The notes below the pieces were generated by a model, which ran no database searches, had not been told where the DNA came from, and saw only the letters and a list, made by a program, of their open reading frames with translations. From NCBI GenBank assembly GCA_002372505.1, contig DFGY01000080.1, forward strand, positions 572 to 15,208: a stretch of DNA of 14,637 nt, in the 5' to 3' direction. This stretch comes from Firmicutes bacterium UBA3738. Its GTDB lineage: Bacteria; Bacillota; Clostridia; Peptostreptococcales; Anaerovoracaceae. Shown in pieces: positions 13,700 through 14,637 of this stretch (the first letter of the stretch is position 1; every line of letters begins with the position of its first letter). The position numbers were made by a program, and so were the translations under genes.

Positions 13700-13939
13700 T
13701 TACAGAACACCGACTTGCTTAAAGAGTGACTTTACTCTTTCTGTGGGCTGTGCACCTGTTGAAAGCCATTTCTTAGCCTTTTCTTCGTCTACCTTAATGT
13801 CGTTGGGTTCTTTCAGTGGATCGAAGTATCCAAGTTCCTCGATGAATCTACCGTCTCTCGGTGATCTTGAATCTGCCACTACTATTCTGTAGAAAGGCTT
13901 TTTGTTTGCACCCATTCTCTTAAGTCTGATTTTAACCAT
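13700..13939 (-). CDS. rpsP: Small ribosomal subunit protein bS16 (S16)
   Basis: S16 is an early-binding protein that stabilises the 16S rRNA 5' domain. The 79-residue product begins MVKIRLKRMGANKKPFYRIVVADSRSPRDG in outline (positions 1-30), the family signature, and ends with the usual KWLSTGAQPTERVKSL. The ATG has GGAGGA nine bases upstream. The 101-base AT-rich gap before it has TTGATA and TATAAT hexamers 22 bases apart, a poor promoter, so cotranscription with ffh is likely. Confidence 0.98.
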   Translation of the reverse strand: MVKIRLKRMGANKKPFYRIVVADSRSPRDGRFIEELGYFDPLKEPNDIKVDEEKAKKWLSTGAQPTERVKSLFKQVGVL

Positions 13940-14040
13940 TTTTGTTTTCCTCCATATTGTAATTTATTATTATAATCTGATTATTATTGACCCTATTATC
14001 AACTAATCATCATTATCGACTTTGTAAATTAGCCATACCG

Positions 14041-14637
14041 CTATCTGAACATTTTCGGCAGCTTTGCCCCGGGCTTTGTGAACTTCTTCATCATTTTCTT
14101 TGACTCTTCATACTTTTTAATAGTATTGTTCACCTTGCTCACGGGCTGTCCGCTGCCTGCCGCGATTCTCTTTCTCCGGCTGGCATTGAGAATGTTTGGA
14201 TTCTCTCTTTCCTGCCTGGTCATTGACCTAATAATCGCTTCCATTATGATAAATTCCTGCTCGCCCTTTTCCAGGTCTGCTTCCTTTACTTCCTTGGTGT
14301 GCTGACCGGGGAGCATGGAAATGATTTTCGTAAGTCCGCCCATCTGCTTGACCTGCTGCATCTGATCCAGAAAATCTTCAAGAGTGAATTTATTTTTCTG
14401 AAGTTTGCGTTCAAGCTCTATGGCCTTCTCTTCGTCGAACTTGGCTTCCGCCTCTTCGATTAAGGTCATCATGTCGCCCATTCCCAGAATTCTGGAGGCC
14501 ATACGGTCCGGATGGAATGGTTCCAGTTCATTCATCTTCTCGCCCATACCGACGAATTTAATGGGCTTGCCTGTGACCTTCTTTACCGACAGAGCGGCGC
14601 CGCCTCTGGAGTCGCCGTCCATCTTGGTCATGATGAT
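14041..14637 (-). CDS. ffh: Signal recognition particle GTPase Ffh, C-terminal part, cut by window edge
   Basis: Ffh (SRP54) binds signal sequences and 4.5S/6S-type SRP RNA and docks with FtsY at the membrane. The visible 198 residues start inside the GTPase G domain: the G4 motif TKMDGD and the G5 region GGAALS, then FVGMGEKMNELEPFHP. The methionine-rich M domain follows, with GMGDMMTLIEEAE, MQQVKQMGGLTKIISMLPG, and the RNA-binding SRRKRIAAGSG. The frame stays open to the last base of the window, so the gene begins upstream. The Met at 14629-14631 is internal. ffh-rpsP is a conserved Firmicute neighbourhood. Confidence 0.97.
   Translation of the reverse strand: MIMTKMDGDSRGGAALSVKKVTGKPIKFVGMGEKMNELEPFHPDRMASRILGMGDMMTLIEEAEAKFDEEKAIELERKLQKNKFTLEDFLDQMQQVKQMGGLTKIISMLPGQHTKEVKEADLEKGEQEFIIMEAIIRSMTRQERENPNILNASRRKRIAAGSGQPVSKVNNTIKKYEESKKMMKKFTKPGAKLPKMFR

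Noticed and set aside
13969..14002. Possible rpsP promoter (TTGATA and TATAAT) in the AT-rich gap after ffh
   Set aside because: The spacer is 22 bases, too long for a good sigma-A promoter, and no extended -10 is present. AT-rich gaps give such hexamers by chance.
1..14637. tRNA or rRNA genes, CRISPR arrays, insertion sequences, att sites
   Set aside because: Nothing with the needed cloverleaf, repeat-spacer pattern, transposase frame or long inverted ends was seen on either strand. This was judged by eye only.

Overview
The window looks like the chromosome of a low-to-mid GC Firmicute, most likely class Clostridia. The signs are strong AGGAGG-type ribosome binding sites, TTGAAA/TATAAT sigma-A-type promoters, DivIVA/SepF division genes, RqcH, KhpA and EF-Ts of clear Firmicute type, and housekeeping gene order that partly matches Bacillus/Clostridium. 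No finer placement is justified from this sequence alone. Every supported gene lies on the minus strand, so transcription runs from high to low coordinates.

Right part (14637 down to 6240), in transcription order: ffh (3' part only), rpsP, khpA, rimM, trmD, a HlyD-like membrane-anchored protein, the PLP-binding protein yggS, sepF, divIVA, lspA, rluD and rqcH. Junctions are very tight (4-nt ATGA overlaps at rimM/trmD and divIVA/lspA, 11-nt overlaps at khpA/rimM and lspA/rluD, gaps of 2 to 29 nt elsewhere, and about 100 nt between ffh and rpsP). The block joins protein targeting, ribosome and tRNA maturation, cell division, lipoprotein processing and ribosome rescue.

Middle part (6200 down to 3610): a probable monocistronic unit with its own promoter and terminator encodes a 37-residue two-CxxC protein. 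Next comes yicC, whose promoter overlaps that terminator. Then gmk-rpoZ follows with its own near-consensus promoter and a terminator after rpoZ. A sequence matching the CcpA cre consensus sits between the rpoZ stop codon and the hairpin. A small stand-alone LytTR DNA-binding protein follows.

Left part (3759 down to 1): rpsB-tsf is driven by a near-consensus promoter with a GC-rich, potentially structured leader of about 115 nt, and ends in a rho-independent terminator. Just beyond is an AT-rich accessory-looking gene for an AlbA_2 / GHKL-like ATPase / winged-helix protein. Its promoter carries three copies of an 11-bp repeat, one inside the -35/-10 spacer, which suggests a self-regulated unit. 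The window ends in the 5' part of a probable NAD(H) pyrophosphatase (nudC-like).

Most of the window is ordinary core genome. The parts most worth a second look are the repeat-bearing promoter of the AlbA_2/ATPase gene, the 37-residue zinc-ribbon-like gene with a palindrome over its -35, the cre-like site next to the LytTR gene, and the rpsB leader. No tRNA, rRNA, CRISPR array, insertion sequence or prophage gene was seen.
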